Below, one piece after another: positions 35,141-46,627 of a DNA stretch of 64,000 nucleotides. Position 1 is the first letter of the stretch; each line of letters starts with the position of its first letter. The notes beneath the pieces are model-generated. The model saw nothing but the letters and a program-made list of their open reading frames with translations, had not been told where the DNA came from and searched no databases. The position numbers were made by a program, and so were the translations under genes. The stretch spans positions 1,054,001 to 1,118,000 of the forward strand of contig CP137867.1 in NCBI GenBank assembly GCA_034406715.1. The letters run 5' to 3'. Source of the DNA: Rhodotorula mucilaginosa. Its lineage: Eukaryota > Basidiomycota > Microbotryomycetes > Sporidiobolales > Sporidiobolaceae.

Positions 35141-37097
35141 TCAGAATCTCGGAGGTAAACCATCTTCAGACACGAGCTCGTCGTCCTCGCTTTCGCACTC
35201 CTCCTCCTCGTTGACTTCGCCCTCGCTCGAGCTCATCTCTTCGCCCTCGTCGTCAATGTCGAAGCGCACCCAGGCCGAGTCGGCCGCATCGAAATCGCAG
35301 AACTCCGACCAAGTCAGCCACGGTTCCGGTCCGAACCCGTCGCCTTCTCCGTCGTCGTCGTCGGCATCGTGAGCTTCGTAGCCGTCTTCGAGGCGCGGTA
35401 CATCTGGAAAAGGCGGCAAGTACTCGACGGAGGCTTCGGTGCCGACGTCGTCTTCATCGTCCGAGAGCGCGGCCTCATCGGCAGAGGCGGCGGCTGGAGG
35501 ATAAAAGGCGAGGTCGTCCGGCACTGCGGTCGGTCGGCCGCGCGCGTCAAATTTCCAGTGCCATGAAACACCGTCTCGGCTGAAGCGTTCGTAGTCGGGA
35601 ATGTCGGACTCTGAGACGCTGACACCGCGCAACCAGTCGGAGAGGACCCAGTCATCGTCGTCGTCTTCGCTCCGATTCTGTTGATCCTCGAAGTCGCCCA
35701 CGCTCTGCTGTTCGTCGAGATCGGGAGGATCTCCACAGCAGACGCCCCGCGGCGTGCCATCGCAAAGCTCGGAATCGGTATCGACCGAGCTGAAGCTGCC
35801 GGATCTGGCTGCCCGCCGCTTCACTCTGCAGGTCACGGAGATACTGTTACGGTGGCAGTACCCTGTGATGGCCTTGCGGATTCGTGTGCAGGCGCTGGTG
35901 CTTTTGCAGTAGATAGTTCCGGTCCGAAGCGTCTGGAGATGACGCAGTGACGGAAGGGACTCCAGCCAGACTCGGTCAGTGATGGAGTCGTCGGTCCACA
36001 TACTGCGAGTGAAGTCGAGGCTCCGTATCACGGGAAATCGGCGAACAATGTCGACGAGGTCTCCCAAGTCGAGGACGAAGCTGTGCAGGGTGAGCTGCGT
36101 CAAGCGTGGGAAGGACATGCCGTTCCACGCCGGGCGAAGCCACACAGCGGTACCATGGACGACCAGCGTTTCCAACGTTGGTGGAAAGGAACGGAGAAGC
36201 GAGAGATTCATGGTCTCCGGGTCCGACGGTCGGATTTCCACGCTGCGTACATTTCGCAGGTCGAAATAGCGGCTCAGGAAATCAGGGTCCGACACCTCGA
36301 AGCATTCTTGTACAATCAAGCACTTTGTCGAGATCAGTATTGGAGCGCGATGTGGCGGTCCCGAATTTTCGCCATCGATCGGAGGCAGTTGCAAGGACTC
36401 GCAACGCGAGAGGTCCAAGCCTGCGAGGAAATCCTGACACCTGTTGAGGCAACGACTCCAGAGTTCGTCCTCGTCATCTGCCAGTTCGAGCCTCAGATGC
36501 CTTGGGTCAGACCTCCTGGCCAGGCTGCGGAAGGCTGCTGCTGCTGCTGAACCTTTGGGCAGGTTTACCGGTACAGTGAGGGAGAAAATTGAGGGACAGA
36601 GTAAACCGAGTGTGAGGATCCAGTTGGAGTAGTCCAGATCTGACGCGCCGCCGACCTCGAGCAGATACCAGTACTCCGGGAAATAGTCGAGTCGTTTGAC
36701 GTGGAGGCCCAGGGCAGGCTTGCGCAGGAGTTCCTGCATCAAGCTGCTCATGCGATGCCACAGCCACACGATTTTGTTGTTCACGAGCGCCCGCGTAGGA
36801 TCGTGCAGCAGAGCGCGCTTCGCAGACGAGTGGAACAGTCTCGCGGTTCGAATGAGCGAGCACAGCGTCTCGATCGCGACTGCGAATGTGACGGGCATTC
36901 GTCCAAACTCGTCAGCCACGCCAGGCGGAATCCGGAGAAGCGGAAGGCTCACTCCGTGTGATGTTTTCGTCTCTGATGAAGGCGCATACGAGGTCGATGG
37001 CTTCTTCTGACAAGTCTTTGATCGTGGCTCGTCGAGGAGGATCGAGCGAAGGCGACCGGGAGCGCGTCCGCCGCTGCTTTCGAGGGTGGTCGGGCAT
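35141..37097 (-). CDS. F-box-like/LRR-like array protein, copy A
   Basis: First (most downstream) of five tandem paralogues. Exons 36953-37097 (145 nt) and 35141-36879 give 627 aa in phase. Exon 1 encodes MPDHPRKQRRTRSRSP, a basic Ser/Arg tail, then IKDLSEEAIDLVCAFIRDE, which resembles the first helix of an F-box. Residues ~50-400 have spaced leucine-rich elements (SFPRLTQLTLHSF, RSLDFTRSMW, LRHLQTLRTG) like fungal F-box/LRR proteins. The tail is highly acidic with conserved blocks PDYERFSRDGVSWHWKFD and PEPWLTWSEFCDFDAADSAW. Unlike copies B, D and E it has no second intron; the matching stretch is coding. The frame of exon 2 stays open upstream to 37441, but that extension is not conserved. 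Function unknown; SCF adaptor is only inference. Confidence 0.75.
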
Positions 37098-37510
37098 TCC
37101 TGGGCGGGCTTGATGGGCGTATCTGACGAGCTCTGTCGGTGTCCTGGCGTCAAGCTCGTCGTTGACGTCCGTACTCGTGGCGGTTGAGCGACGGTGATGA
37201 CGAACCTGCGAGACTCGGCGACTTGAACAGCAAGCGGAGCAAGGGGAAAAGGGGCGCTCGGTACCCAGCGCTCAGCAGTAGCAAGAAAGAGCGCTCGACG
37301 CAGCACGCGCACGAGCGAGCAGGAAAGAGTGAGAAGTCGAGTGCGAGATCTCATGTCGGCCTGTTGGCAGAAAGTCACGTCTTGCAAAAGTTCCGAACGA
37401 CTCGGAACGAGGTCTATACTGTATGCTCCTTTCGACGACACGATTCTCTCGCTAGTGCTCAGTTGCCAGGTGGCGTTCCGGGAAAGAAGGAAAGCAAGCG
37501 TTTAAACATT
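37098..37510. promoter_or_regulatory. Array spacer A/B
   Basis: 413 bp from the copy A start codon to the copy B stop codon, holding the copy A promoter. It is nearly identical over its first ~240 bp to the D/E spacer. Confidence 0.6.
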
Positions 37511-39475
37511 TCAACAAATCCTCGAGACCAAGCAACCTTCGAACACAAGCTCATCGTCTTCGCTATCCTCCTCGCCGGTCTCGCCCACAATCCAGCCAAT
37601 CTCTCTGCCCTCGTCGTCGATGTCGAAGCGCACCCAGGCCGCGTCCGCCGACGTGAGATCGCAGAAATCCGGCCAAGTCAGCCACGGTTCCGGTCCGAAG
37701 TCGTCGCCGTCTTCGTCGTCGTCGGCTTGATAGCCGTTTTCGAGACGCGGTACATCCGGCGGAGACGGCAGGTACTCGACTTCGTCTCCGACGTTGTCTT
37801 CGTTACCGTCCGAGAGAGTTGGATCGCCTGCGGAGGCAGCGGCTGGAGGATAGATAGCGAGGTCGTCCGGCACCGCAGTCGGTCGACCACGCGTGTCAAA
37901 TGCCCAGTACCATGGAATGCCGTCTCGGTTGAAGCGTTCGTAATCGGGAACGTCGGACTCTGCGACGCTGACCGCGCGCAACCATTCCTCGATCGCAGAA
38001 CCGTCGTTACGGGCGTCATCGGCGTCCTCGTCGTCTCCGCCCCAGCCCCGCTGCTCCTGGAGGTGGTTCGCGCTGTGCTCGTCACCGGAAGAGTCTCCGC
38101 AGCAAGCACACAGCTGTGCGCGATCAAGAGGTTCAGTACCGGAGTTGACCAAGCTGAGCCGGGACAGTGCTGCTTACATCCGGAACGGCCGTGCAGATCA
38201 CAGAGATGTGATTGCGGTCACAGTATTCTGCGATTTCGCTGCTGAGTCGTTTGCAGGCGCTGGCGTTGTCGCAGCGGATCGTCCCGGTCCGAAGCGTTCG
38301 TAGGTGTCGCAGGTAGCGGAGAGATTCCGGCCAGACTCGAGCAGTACTGACATATCCAGTCCAGACGCTGTGCGTGAAGTCGAGAACCTGTAACAGCGGG
38401 AGTACATGGACGATGTCGGCGAGGTCTCCGTATGCGAGGTCAAATTTGCCGAGGGTGAGCTGCGTCAAGCGCGGGAAGCGGAAGAGGGCCAAAGGCGGCC
38501 ACAACAAGGGCGGCGAGAGATCGGCGTCACCACAAATAGTCAACACGTCCAACTCTGGTGGAAAGGCGACAAGAATGGAGAAATCCACTCCCTCCGGGGT
38601 GGACGGTCGGTATTCCACGCTGCGCACATTTCGCAGGTCGAAGTAGCGACCGAGGCCTGCACCGATGTCGTCGAAGCAATCTTGCAGGAGGAGAGTCCTG
38701 GTCGGTATCAGTGTCGGGGAACGGTCTGGTGCATCCGCGTAGTCAAAATCGAACTGCGGCAGTTGCAGTGAGCTGCAATGCGAAAGGTCCAGCCGTTCGA
38801 GGACATCCTGGCACTCGTGAAGGATGCGACTGTCCCACTGCACCTCGTCCTCGACGGCAAGGCTGAGTTTGAAATGTTTTAAGTTAGACCTCCTGACTAG
38901 GCTGCGCAAGGCTGCTGCTGCTGCAGAATCGTTGGGCAAGGTTACCGGTACGGCGAGGGAGAAGATTGAGGGGCAGAGTAGACCGAGTGTGAGGATCCAA
39001 TTGGCATACTCCAGATCGGACATGCCGTGCATCCCAAGCAGGTACCAGTAGTCGGGGGCACTGTCGAGTCGTTTGACGTGACGGCCGAGGGCAGGCTCTC
39101 GCAGGAGTTTCTGCAGCAACTCGTGCATGCGAGGCCAGTGCAAGTCGATGTCTCCTCTGAAGACCGCGCGTGTCGGGTCGTACAGTAATGCGCGCGTCGC
39201 AGACGAGTAGAACAGGCGGGCAGTGCGAGTGAGAGAGCAGAGCGTCTCGGTCGCGACTGCGAATCTCCGGACAGTCAGATGGGCACTCGTCAGTCGTGCC
39301 CGGCGAATTCCGGAGATGCCACAGGCTCACCCTGTACATCTTCGTAGTCTCTGATAAAGGCGCACACGAGGTCGATGGCTTCTTCCGACAAGTCGTTGAT
39401 CGAGGCCAGTCGACCAGGGCTGAGTGAAGGCAACCGAGAGCGCGTCCGTCGCTGCTTCGGGGCGGCGTCGGGCAT
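37511..39475 (-). CDS. F-box-like/LRR-like array protein, copy B
   Basis: Exons 39331-39475 (145 nt), 38178-39256 and 37511-38113 give 608 aa in phase. N-terminus MPDAAPKQRRTRSR then INDLSEEAIDLVCAFIRDY. The middle has YFDLRNVRSVEYRP, FRFPRLTQLTLGKFDL, LLQVLDFTHSVWTGY and SLRYLRHLRTLRTGTI. The acidic tail has VAESDVPDYERFNRDG and PEPWLTWPDFCDL. Intron 2 (38114-38177, 64 nt, GTAAGC...CACAG) is absent as an intron in copies A and C. The middle is closest to copy E; the tail is closest to copy D. Confidence 0.75.
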
Positions 39476-39893
39476 GGCCGGGCGGGCTTGATGCGCGTAT
39501 CTGACGCTCTGTCGGTAACGCGGGCGTCAGGTCCGTCGCCAAGTGGCTGTAGCAACGCAATCGACCGATGACACGACGAACCCGGGCGGATTTGACGACT
39601 CGAGCAGCAGGCGGAGCGGAAGCGAGAAGAGGCAGCGCCAACGCCAAGCACAAGGCAGTTCGAAGGAGCGCAAACAGTAGCAGCGCAAGCAAGAGCGAAC
39701 GAGCTATGAGCAGTTTCCAGCGGAGACAGAGACTTTCCGTCCTCCTCCATGAGGTGGCCTCACAAAAATTCCAGTCGAAATCTACGGTGAGCTTTTCCAT
39801 GACGAGATCTCTCTCTTCCGCAGTGGTTCCCTGCTGTACGGCAGCGTCGATGAAAGAGCAAGCGTTTATACATTTCTCCAAAATCCTCAAGCT
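39476..39893. promoter_or_regulatory. Array spacer B/C
   Basis: About 418 bp, holding the copy B promoter. It is more diverged than the A/B and D/E spacers. Confidence 0.5.
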
Positions 39894-41844
39894 TCAAGAT
39901 CCCAGCTCATCACCTTTGCGCTCTTCGCTGCACTCACTCTCTCTCGAGCCAGTCTTGCTGCCCTCGTCGTCAATGTCGAAGCGCGCCCAGCCCTCGTCCG
40001 CAGACTCAAAATCACAGGATTGTGCCCAGATCCGCCACGGTTCAATCCCGAACCCGTCGCACTCGCTGCCGGAGCCGTCATCGTCGTCGTCGTCGTGAGC
40101 TTCGGAGCCGTCTCCGAGGAACAGAGCGTCGGGCAAGGGCGACAAGTACTTGATGGCGACTTTGATCGCCCGCTCGTCGGACCCGGGCTCGTCTTGATCG
40201 TCCGAGAACAAGCTCTGTTAGGGGAGGCAACGGCAGGCGGTTAGCAAGCGGACTCGTCCGGCACGACAACCGGTCGATTACGCACATCGGAATCTGTGGC
40301 GCTCACTTCGCGGAGCCAATTCTCGACGGCAGAGTCGTTGCTGTCCTCGTACTCGTCCTCTTCCTCCTCGTCCTCCTCGCCTTCGCCGTCGCCGGTCCAG
40401 GCTTGCTGCGCCCTGATCTTCTTTATAACCTCTTGGACCTCACGAGAATCCCCGGAACATTCACCCAGCTGAGTGCGATCGGAAAGTGCGGTGCTGGAAT
40501 CCGTCGAGCTGAGGCTGTCGGAGCTCTGCTCGTCGGAATCGACCGTACAGATCACGGAGATCTCGTTCCGTTGGCAGTATTCCGTGATGAGGTTGCGGAG
40601 TCGGTTGCGGGCGCTGGTAGTGTCGCAGCAGATTGTCCCGGTGCGAAGCGTCTTCAGATGTCGGACGTAGCGGAGGGATTCGGGCCAGACTCGGGTCGTG
40701 ACATCGTATTCGCTCCAGACGCTGTGGGTGAAGTCGAGACTCTGCAAGAGCGGGAACCGGTGAACGATATTGACGAGGTCCGCGCCCTTGAGGTTAAATC
40801 TCCCGAGAGTGAGCTGCGTCAAGCACGGGAAGCGAGAGCGAGCCAAGGGTTCCCACGACAAGAAAGACCAGGAATAGGCGCCCCCGCGGATAGTCATCTT
40901 GTCCAATGCCGGTGCAGAGACACGAAGGGCAGAGAGATCCGTGCGGTGAAAGTCCGCCCCTCGATACTCCACGCTGCGCACATTCCGCAGGTCGAAGTAG
41001 TCGCTGAGGACTCTCGCGTTGGTGCCGTTGCGGAAGTCTTGTAGAATCAGGGACGGGGTTTGAATCAGGGTCGGAGGACGATCTGGCGGATCCAAAGATC
41101 TGACGTCGAGCGGAGGCAGTTGCAAGGACTCGCAACGCGAGAGGTCCAGGCCTGCGAGGAAGTCCTGGCATTGGTGGAGGACACGACCCTCCCCGGCCGC
41201 GTCGTACTCATCCTCGAGACTCAGTACGAGATACCGTAGCCTAAGCTTCCCGGCCATGTCGCGGAAGGCGGTGGCCAGGTCGGGCAATGCTGATGAAGCG
41301 TTGTCGCCGTATAAGGCGATCGGCACGGCGAGGGAGAAGATGGAAGGGCAGAAGTGACCGAGCATGAGGATCCAGTTGGCGTAGTCCACATCGGGGAAGT
41401 CATCATCTAAAAGACGCTCCTGACCCGGGAAGCTGTCGATTCGTTTGATGTGGCCGCCGAGGGCAGGCTCGCGCAGGAGTTGGTGCATCAGGCTGCGCAT
41501 ACGTGGCCAATACCACCTGAACGGTACATTCGCGAGCGTGCGCGTCGGGTCGTACAGCAGTGCGCGCTTCGCGGGCGAGTAGAACAGGCGAGCGGTTCGA
41601 GTGAGTGAGCACAGCGTCTCGGTCGCGACTGCGAATTTCCAAGGTTCAGACGGGCAGCCGTCAGTCACGCCGAGGTTTCCCGAGGAGCGAAAGGCTCACC
41701 CTATGCGTCGTCGTCATCTCTGATAAAGGCGCATACGAGGTCGATGGCTTCTTCTGACAAGTCTTTGATGGTGGCTCGTCGAGGAGGATCGGGCGAAGGC
41801 GAACGAGAACGCGTCCGCTGCTGCTTCTGAGCGCGGTCGGGCAT
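39894..41844 (-). pseudogene. F-box-like/LRR-like array copy C, decayed
   Basis: It keeps the ATG (41844), the 145 nt first exon (41700-41844), the intron donor and the long middle reading frame (ending 40241) with YFDLRNVRSVEYRG and RFPCLTQLTLGRFNL. However, codon 48 at the end of exon 1 is TAG (41701-41703) where the other copies have a CAG, GAG or CGG codon. About 20 residues corresponding to DYERFNRDG...DARG are missing in the tail. A TAA stands at 40241-40243 where copy A has TAT, and a frame change follows, after which the acidic tail homology continues to 39894 (GFGIEPWRIWAQSCDFESAD). The open middle could still be expressed if an internal start or another donor is used, but I think it is a pseudogene. 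Confidence 0.75.
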
Positions 41845-42236
41845 GCTGGAGCAGCGTTGAGGGGCTCGCTTGACGGGCTCTGTCGGTGTCCTGGCGTCAG
41901 ACTCGTCGTCGACGTCCTACGTTACGCGATCGAGCGATGATGATGACGAACCTGCGAGACTCGGCGACTTGAACAGCAAGCGGAGCAGGGGGACAGACGG
42001 CGTCGGGTAGCCAGCACTCTAGCAGTAGCAAGGTAGAGAGCTCGAAGCAGCACGCGTAAGAGCGAGCAGGAAAGAGTGAACAGTTGAGTGAGAAGTTCTC
42101 CGGCGGCGTCTCGTCTCACGGAGCTTCCGAGCGAGGTCTATACTGTATGCTTCTTTCGACGATACGATTCTCTCCCAGTTCCTAGCTGTCCGGTAACGTT
42201 CTGGGAAAAAAGAAAAGCAAGCGTTTGGACATTTCA
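41845..42236. promoter_or_regulatory. Array spacer C/D
   Basis: 392 bp, homologous to the other array spacers, holding the copy C promoter. Confidence 0.5.
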
Positions 42237-44214
42237 TCAGATCCTCGACACCAAGCAATCTTCGGAAACAAGCTCGTCGTCTTCGCTATCCTCCTCGCCG
42301 GTCTCGCCCACAATCCAGCCAATCTCTCTGCCCTCGTCGTCAATGTCGAAGCGCACCCAGGCCGCGTCCGCCGTCGTGAGATCGCAGAAATCCGGCCAAG
42401 TCAGCCACGGTTCGGGTCCGAAGTCGTCGCCGTCTTCGTCATCGTGGGCTTGATAGCCGTTTTCGAGACGCGGTTCATCCGGCGGAGACGGCAGGTACTC
42501 GACTTCGTCTCCGACGTTGTCTTCGTTACCGTCCGAGAGAGTTGGATCGCCTGCGGAGGCAGCGGCTGGAGTATGGAATGCGACGTCGTCCGGCACCGCC
42601 TTTGGTCGACCATGCGCGTCAAAGACCCAAGACCATGCGATGCCGTCTCGGTTGAAGCGTTCGTAATCGGGAATGTCGGGATCTGCGACGCCCACAGTGC
42701 GCAACCAGTCGGAGTCGGCCGAGTCGTTGTCGTCGCCGGCCGCCTCGACGTCCTCGATGCCGTCTTCGGCATCTTCGCTCGAGTCCTGTTGCTCCTCGGA
42801 CTTGTTTGCGTTGTATTCGTCTTCGGAATAATCCACGTACCAGACACAGAGCTGGGCGATCAAAGAGTTCAGTACCGGAGTTGACCAAGCTCAAGCGGGC
42901 CAATGCTGCTTACATCCAGGTCGGCCGTGCAAATCAGAGAGATGTTGTTACATTTGCAGTATCCGGTGATGGCGTCTTGGAGTCGTTCGTGGGCGCCGAC
43001 GGTCTCGCAGCGGAAGGTCCCGGTCCATAGCGCTCGCAGATGACGCAGGTAGCGGAGGGATTCCGGCCAGACTCGAGCAGTACTGATATCTGCAGTCCAG
43101 ACGCTGTGCGTGAAGTCGAGAAGCCGTAACAGCGGGAATTGGTGGACGATGTCGACGAGGTCTCCGCCCTTGAGGTCAAATCCCCCGAGGGTGAGCTGCG
43201 TCAAGCACGGGAAGCGAGAGCGAGACAAAGGATCCCATGACAAGAAAGGCCAGAGATCGACATCACCACAGATAGTCATCTTGTCCAACTCTGGCGTGAG
43301 GGCATGAAGGACGGAGAGGGAGAGATCTGTGTCGTAAGGGCTCGATATTCGGTACTCCACGCTGCGCACATTCCGCAGGTCGAAGTAGTCGCCAAGGACT
43401 CTCGCGTTGGTCACGTTGCGGAAGTCTTGTAGAATTAGGGACGCGCTCTGAATCAGTATTGGAGGACGGTTTGGTGGATTCAAAGACCTGACGTCGACCG
43501 GAGGCAGTTGCAGGGACTCGCAACGCGAGAGATCCCAGCCCGCGAGGAAATCCTGGCATTCGTGGAGGATAAGACCCGTCCCAGCTAAGTCGTAGTCATC
43601 TGCAAGTCTGAGTACGAGTCGCCGTAACTTAAGCTTCCCGGCTAGGTCGCGGAACGCGGACGCTGCGCAGTTGCCGTACGGTATCGGAACGGCGAGGGAA
43701 AAAATGGAAGGGCAAAAGAGACCGACAGCGAAGATCCAGTTGGCGTAATTCACATCTGATATGTCGGACTCCAACTGGTCCGGTAAGCTGTCGAGTCTTT
43801 TGACGTGGCCGCCGAGGGCAGGCTCGCGCAGGAGTTGGTCCATCAGGCTGCGCACGCGAGGCCAATACCACCCGCGTGGCCAATTTGAAAGCGCGCGCGT
43901 CGGGTCGTACAGTAGTGCGCGCTTCGCGGGCGAGTAGAACAGTCGAGCGGTTCGAATGAGCGAGCACAGAGTCGAGGTCGCGGCTGCAGTTCATTCCGAA
44001 AGTCAGGACTCGACTGGACTCGACTCGTCCGTCGAGCCGGGCAAATTCTGGGCGGCGCGGCAGGCTCACCCTCTGCGTCGTCTTCGTCTCTAACAAAGGC
44101 GCATACGAGGTCGATGGCTTCTTCTGACAAGTCTTTGATCGTGGCTCGTCGAGGAGGATCGAGCGAGGGCGACCGGGAGCGCGTCCGCCGCTGCTTTCGA
44201 GGGTGGTCGGGCAT
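42237..44214 (-). CDS. F-box-like/LRR-like array protein, copy D
   Basis: Exons 44070-44214 (145 nt), 42914-43983 and 42237-42851 give 609 aa in phase. Exon 1 is almost identical to copy A (MPDHPRKQRRTRSRSPSLDP). The middle (VRSLNPPNRPPILIQSASL, LILQDFRNVTNARVLGDYF) is closest to copy C. The tail is almost identical to copy B. Intron 2 (42852-42913) is present as in B and E. The mosaic pattern suggests exchange between neighbours. The intron 1 acceptor is CTGCAG before CCGCGACC, slightly different from the other copies but in the same phase. Confidence 0.75.
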
Positions 44215-44621
44215 TCCTGGGCGGGCTTGATGGGCGTATCTGACGAGCTCAGTCGGTGTCCTGGCGTCAAGCTCGTCGTTGACGTCCGTAGTCGACGCGG
44301 TTGAGCGACGGTGATGACGAACCTGCGAGACTCGGCGCTTTGAACAGCAAGCGGAGCAAGGGGAAAAGGGGCGCTCGGTACCCAGCGCTCTAGCAGTAGC
44401 AAGAAAGAGCGCTCGACGCAGCACGCGCAAGAGCGAGCAGGAAAGAGTGAGGAGTTGAGTGAGGAGTCTTCTCATGTCGGCCTGTTGGCAGAAAGTCGCG
44501 GCCTGCAAAAGTTCCGAGCGAGGTCTATGCTGTATGCTTCTTTCGACGCCACGATTCTCTCGCCCAGTGCTCAGCTGTCCGGTGGCGTTGCGGGAAAAAG
44601 GAAAGCAAGCGTTTAAACAGT
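44215..44621. promoter_or_regulatory. Array spacer D/E
   Basis: 407 bp holding the copy D promoter, nearly identical near exon 1 to the A/B spacer. Confidence 0.6.
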
Positions 44622-46624
44622 TCAACAAATACTCGAGACCAAGCAATCTTCTTCAGACACGAGCTCATCGTCTTCGCTTTCCTCCTCGCTGAACTCGCCC
44701 ACGATCCAGCCGATCTCCTTGCCATCCTCGTCGATGTCGAAGCGCACCCAGGCTCGGTCCGCCGACTCGAAATCGCAGAACTCCGACCAAGTCAGCCACG
44801 GTTCCGGTCCGAAGTCGTCGCCGTCCTCGTCATCGTGGGCTTGATAGCCGTCCTCGAGGCGCGGTTCGTCTGGCAAAGGCGGCAAGTACTGCATGCAGGC
44901 TTCGGCGACGATGTCGTCTTCATCGTCCGAGTGCGCAACCTCGTCTGCAAAGGCGGCGGCTGGAGGATAATAAGCGAGGTCGTTCGGTACTGCGATCGGT
45001 CGACCACGCGCGTCAAAGACCCAGTGCCATGAAATGCCGTCTCGGGTGAAGCGATCGTAGTCAGGAATGTCGGGATCTGCGACGCCCACGGTCCGCAACC
45101 AGTCGGAGGCGGCCGAGTCGTTGTCGTCGCCAGCCTCCTCGACGTCCTCGGTGCCGTCTTCGGCATCTTCGCTCGAGTCCTGCTGCTCCTCGAACTCGTT
45201 CGCGTTATATTCGTCTTCGGAAGAATCTCCGCAACAGGCGCAAAGCTGCGTGCAATCGGAAAAAGTTCAGTACCGGGAGTTGATCAAGCGGAGGCGGGTC
45301 AGTGCTGCTTACATCCGGAACGGCCGTGCAGATCAGCGAGATATTGTTGCAGTTGCAGTATCCGGTGATGGCGTCTCGGAGTCGTTTGCAGGCCCCGGAG
45401 GTTTCGCAGCGTATCGTCCCGGTGCGAAGTGTTCGCAGATGGCGCAGGTAGCGCAAAGATTCCGGCCAGACTCGAGCAGTACTGGCATACCCGGTCCAGA
45501 CGCTGTGGGTAAAGTCGAGAACCCGTAACAGCGGGAATCGGTGGACGATGTCGACGAGATCTCGGAACCCGAGGTGAAATTTGCCGAGGGTGAGCTGGGT
45601 CAGGCGTGGGAAGCGCGGACAGGACTCGGAGTCCCACGACATGAGATGCGGGAGCCTGGCGGTACTACAGATCGTCAACTCGTCCAACTCTGGTGGAAAG
45701 GCGTCAAGAACGCAGAGGTCCAGGCCCTCCGAGTCTGTCGGCCGGTATTCCGCGCTGCGCACATTCCGCAGGTCGAAGTAGCGACCTAGGCCTAGCAGGC
45801 CCGTCTCTTCGATGCAGTCTTGCAAGATGAAGCTTCTGGTCGGGATCGAAACCGGAGGACGATCGGGATCATCTGGATCATCTACATCGTCGGAATCGAG
45901 CGGCGGCAGCTGCAGGGAATCGCACTGCGAGAGGTCCAAATTTGCAAGGAAACCCTGGCACTTGCGGAGGATGGATCCGTCCCAGACGAGGTCATCATCG
46001 TCTGCGAGAGCAAGGAGCAAGTGCCTCAGGTCAAGCTTCTTCGAGAGGCTGAGGAAGGCGGTTGCTGCTGCAGAATCGTCGGGCAAGGTTACCGGCACGG
46101 CGAGGGAGAAGATGGACGGGCAGAGTAGACGCAGCGTGAGGATCCAGTTGGAGTACTCCAGATCCGACATGCCAACCTGAGTAAGAAGATACCAATACTC
46201 CGGGGTGGTGTCGAGGCGTCTGACGTGACGGCCCAGCGCGGGCTCGCGCAGGAGTTTCTGCTGCAACTCGCACATGCGATACCAATGAAAGTCGGCGTCT
46301 CCTCTGAAAAGTGCGCGCGTCGGATCGTACAGTAGTGCACGCTTCGCGGACGCGTAGAACAGGCGGGCAGTGCGAGTGAGCGAGCAGAGGGTCTCGGTCG
46401 CGACTGTCAAATCGAGAGGTTCGAGACCCAACCTCGTCAGCCGTGCCACACGACTTCCGCAAATATGCAAGAGGCTCACCCTGTGCATCTTCGTCGTCTC
46501 TGATGAACGCGCAGACGAGGTCGATGGCTTCTTCTGACAAGTCTTTGATGGTCGCTCGTCGAGGAGGATCAAGCGAAGGCGACCGCGAGCGCGTCCGTCG
46601 CTGCTTCTGTGCGCGGCCGGGCAT
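44622..46624 (-). CDS. F-box-like/LRR-like array protein, copy E
   Basis: Exons 46480-46624 (145 nt), 45313-46403 and 44622-45245 give 619 aa in phase. There are two consecutive ATG codons (46627 and 46624); I chose the second because it makes exon 1 the same 145 nt as the other copies. N-terminus MPGRAQKQRRTRSRSP. The middle has MSDLEYSNWILTLRLLCPSI, RFPRLTQLTLGKFHL and LLRVLDFTHSVWTGY, most like copy B. The tail has PDYDRFTRDGISWHWVFDAR and PEPWLTWSEFCDFESADRAW, closer to copy A. It faces TAF7 across a divergent promoter. Confidence 0.75.
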
Positions 46625-46627
46625 CAT

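Noticed and set aside
35141-37441. Single 766-codon frame that would extend copy A upstream by about 190 residues
   Set aside because: The extension overlaps the conserved exon 1 in another frame, is not kept in frame in copies B, D or E, and splicing of the 145 nt exon 1 explains all copies.
37184-38245. 353-codon + strand frame across copies A/B
   Set aside because: Antisense to copy B and its spacer; the matching frame in copy D reflects DNA similarity, not an independent protein.
40211-40250. A possible 42 nt intron repairing the tail of copy C
   Set aside because: The donor phase does not match the frame that follows and the donor sites are weak; decay explains the data better.
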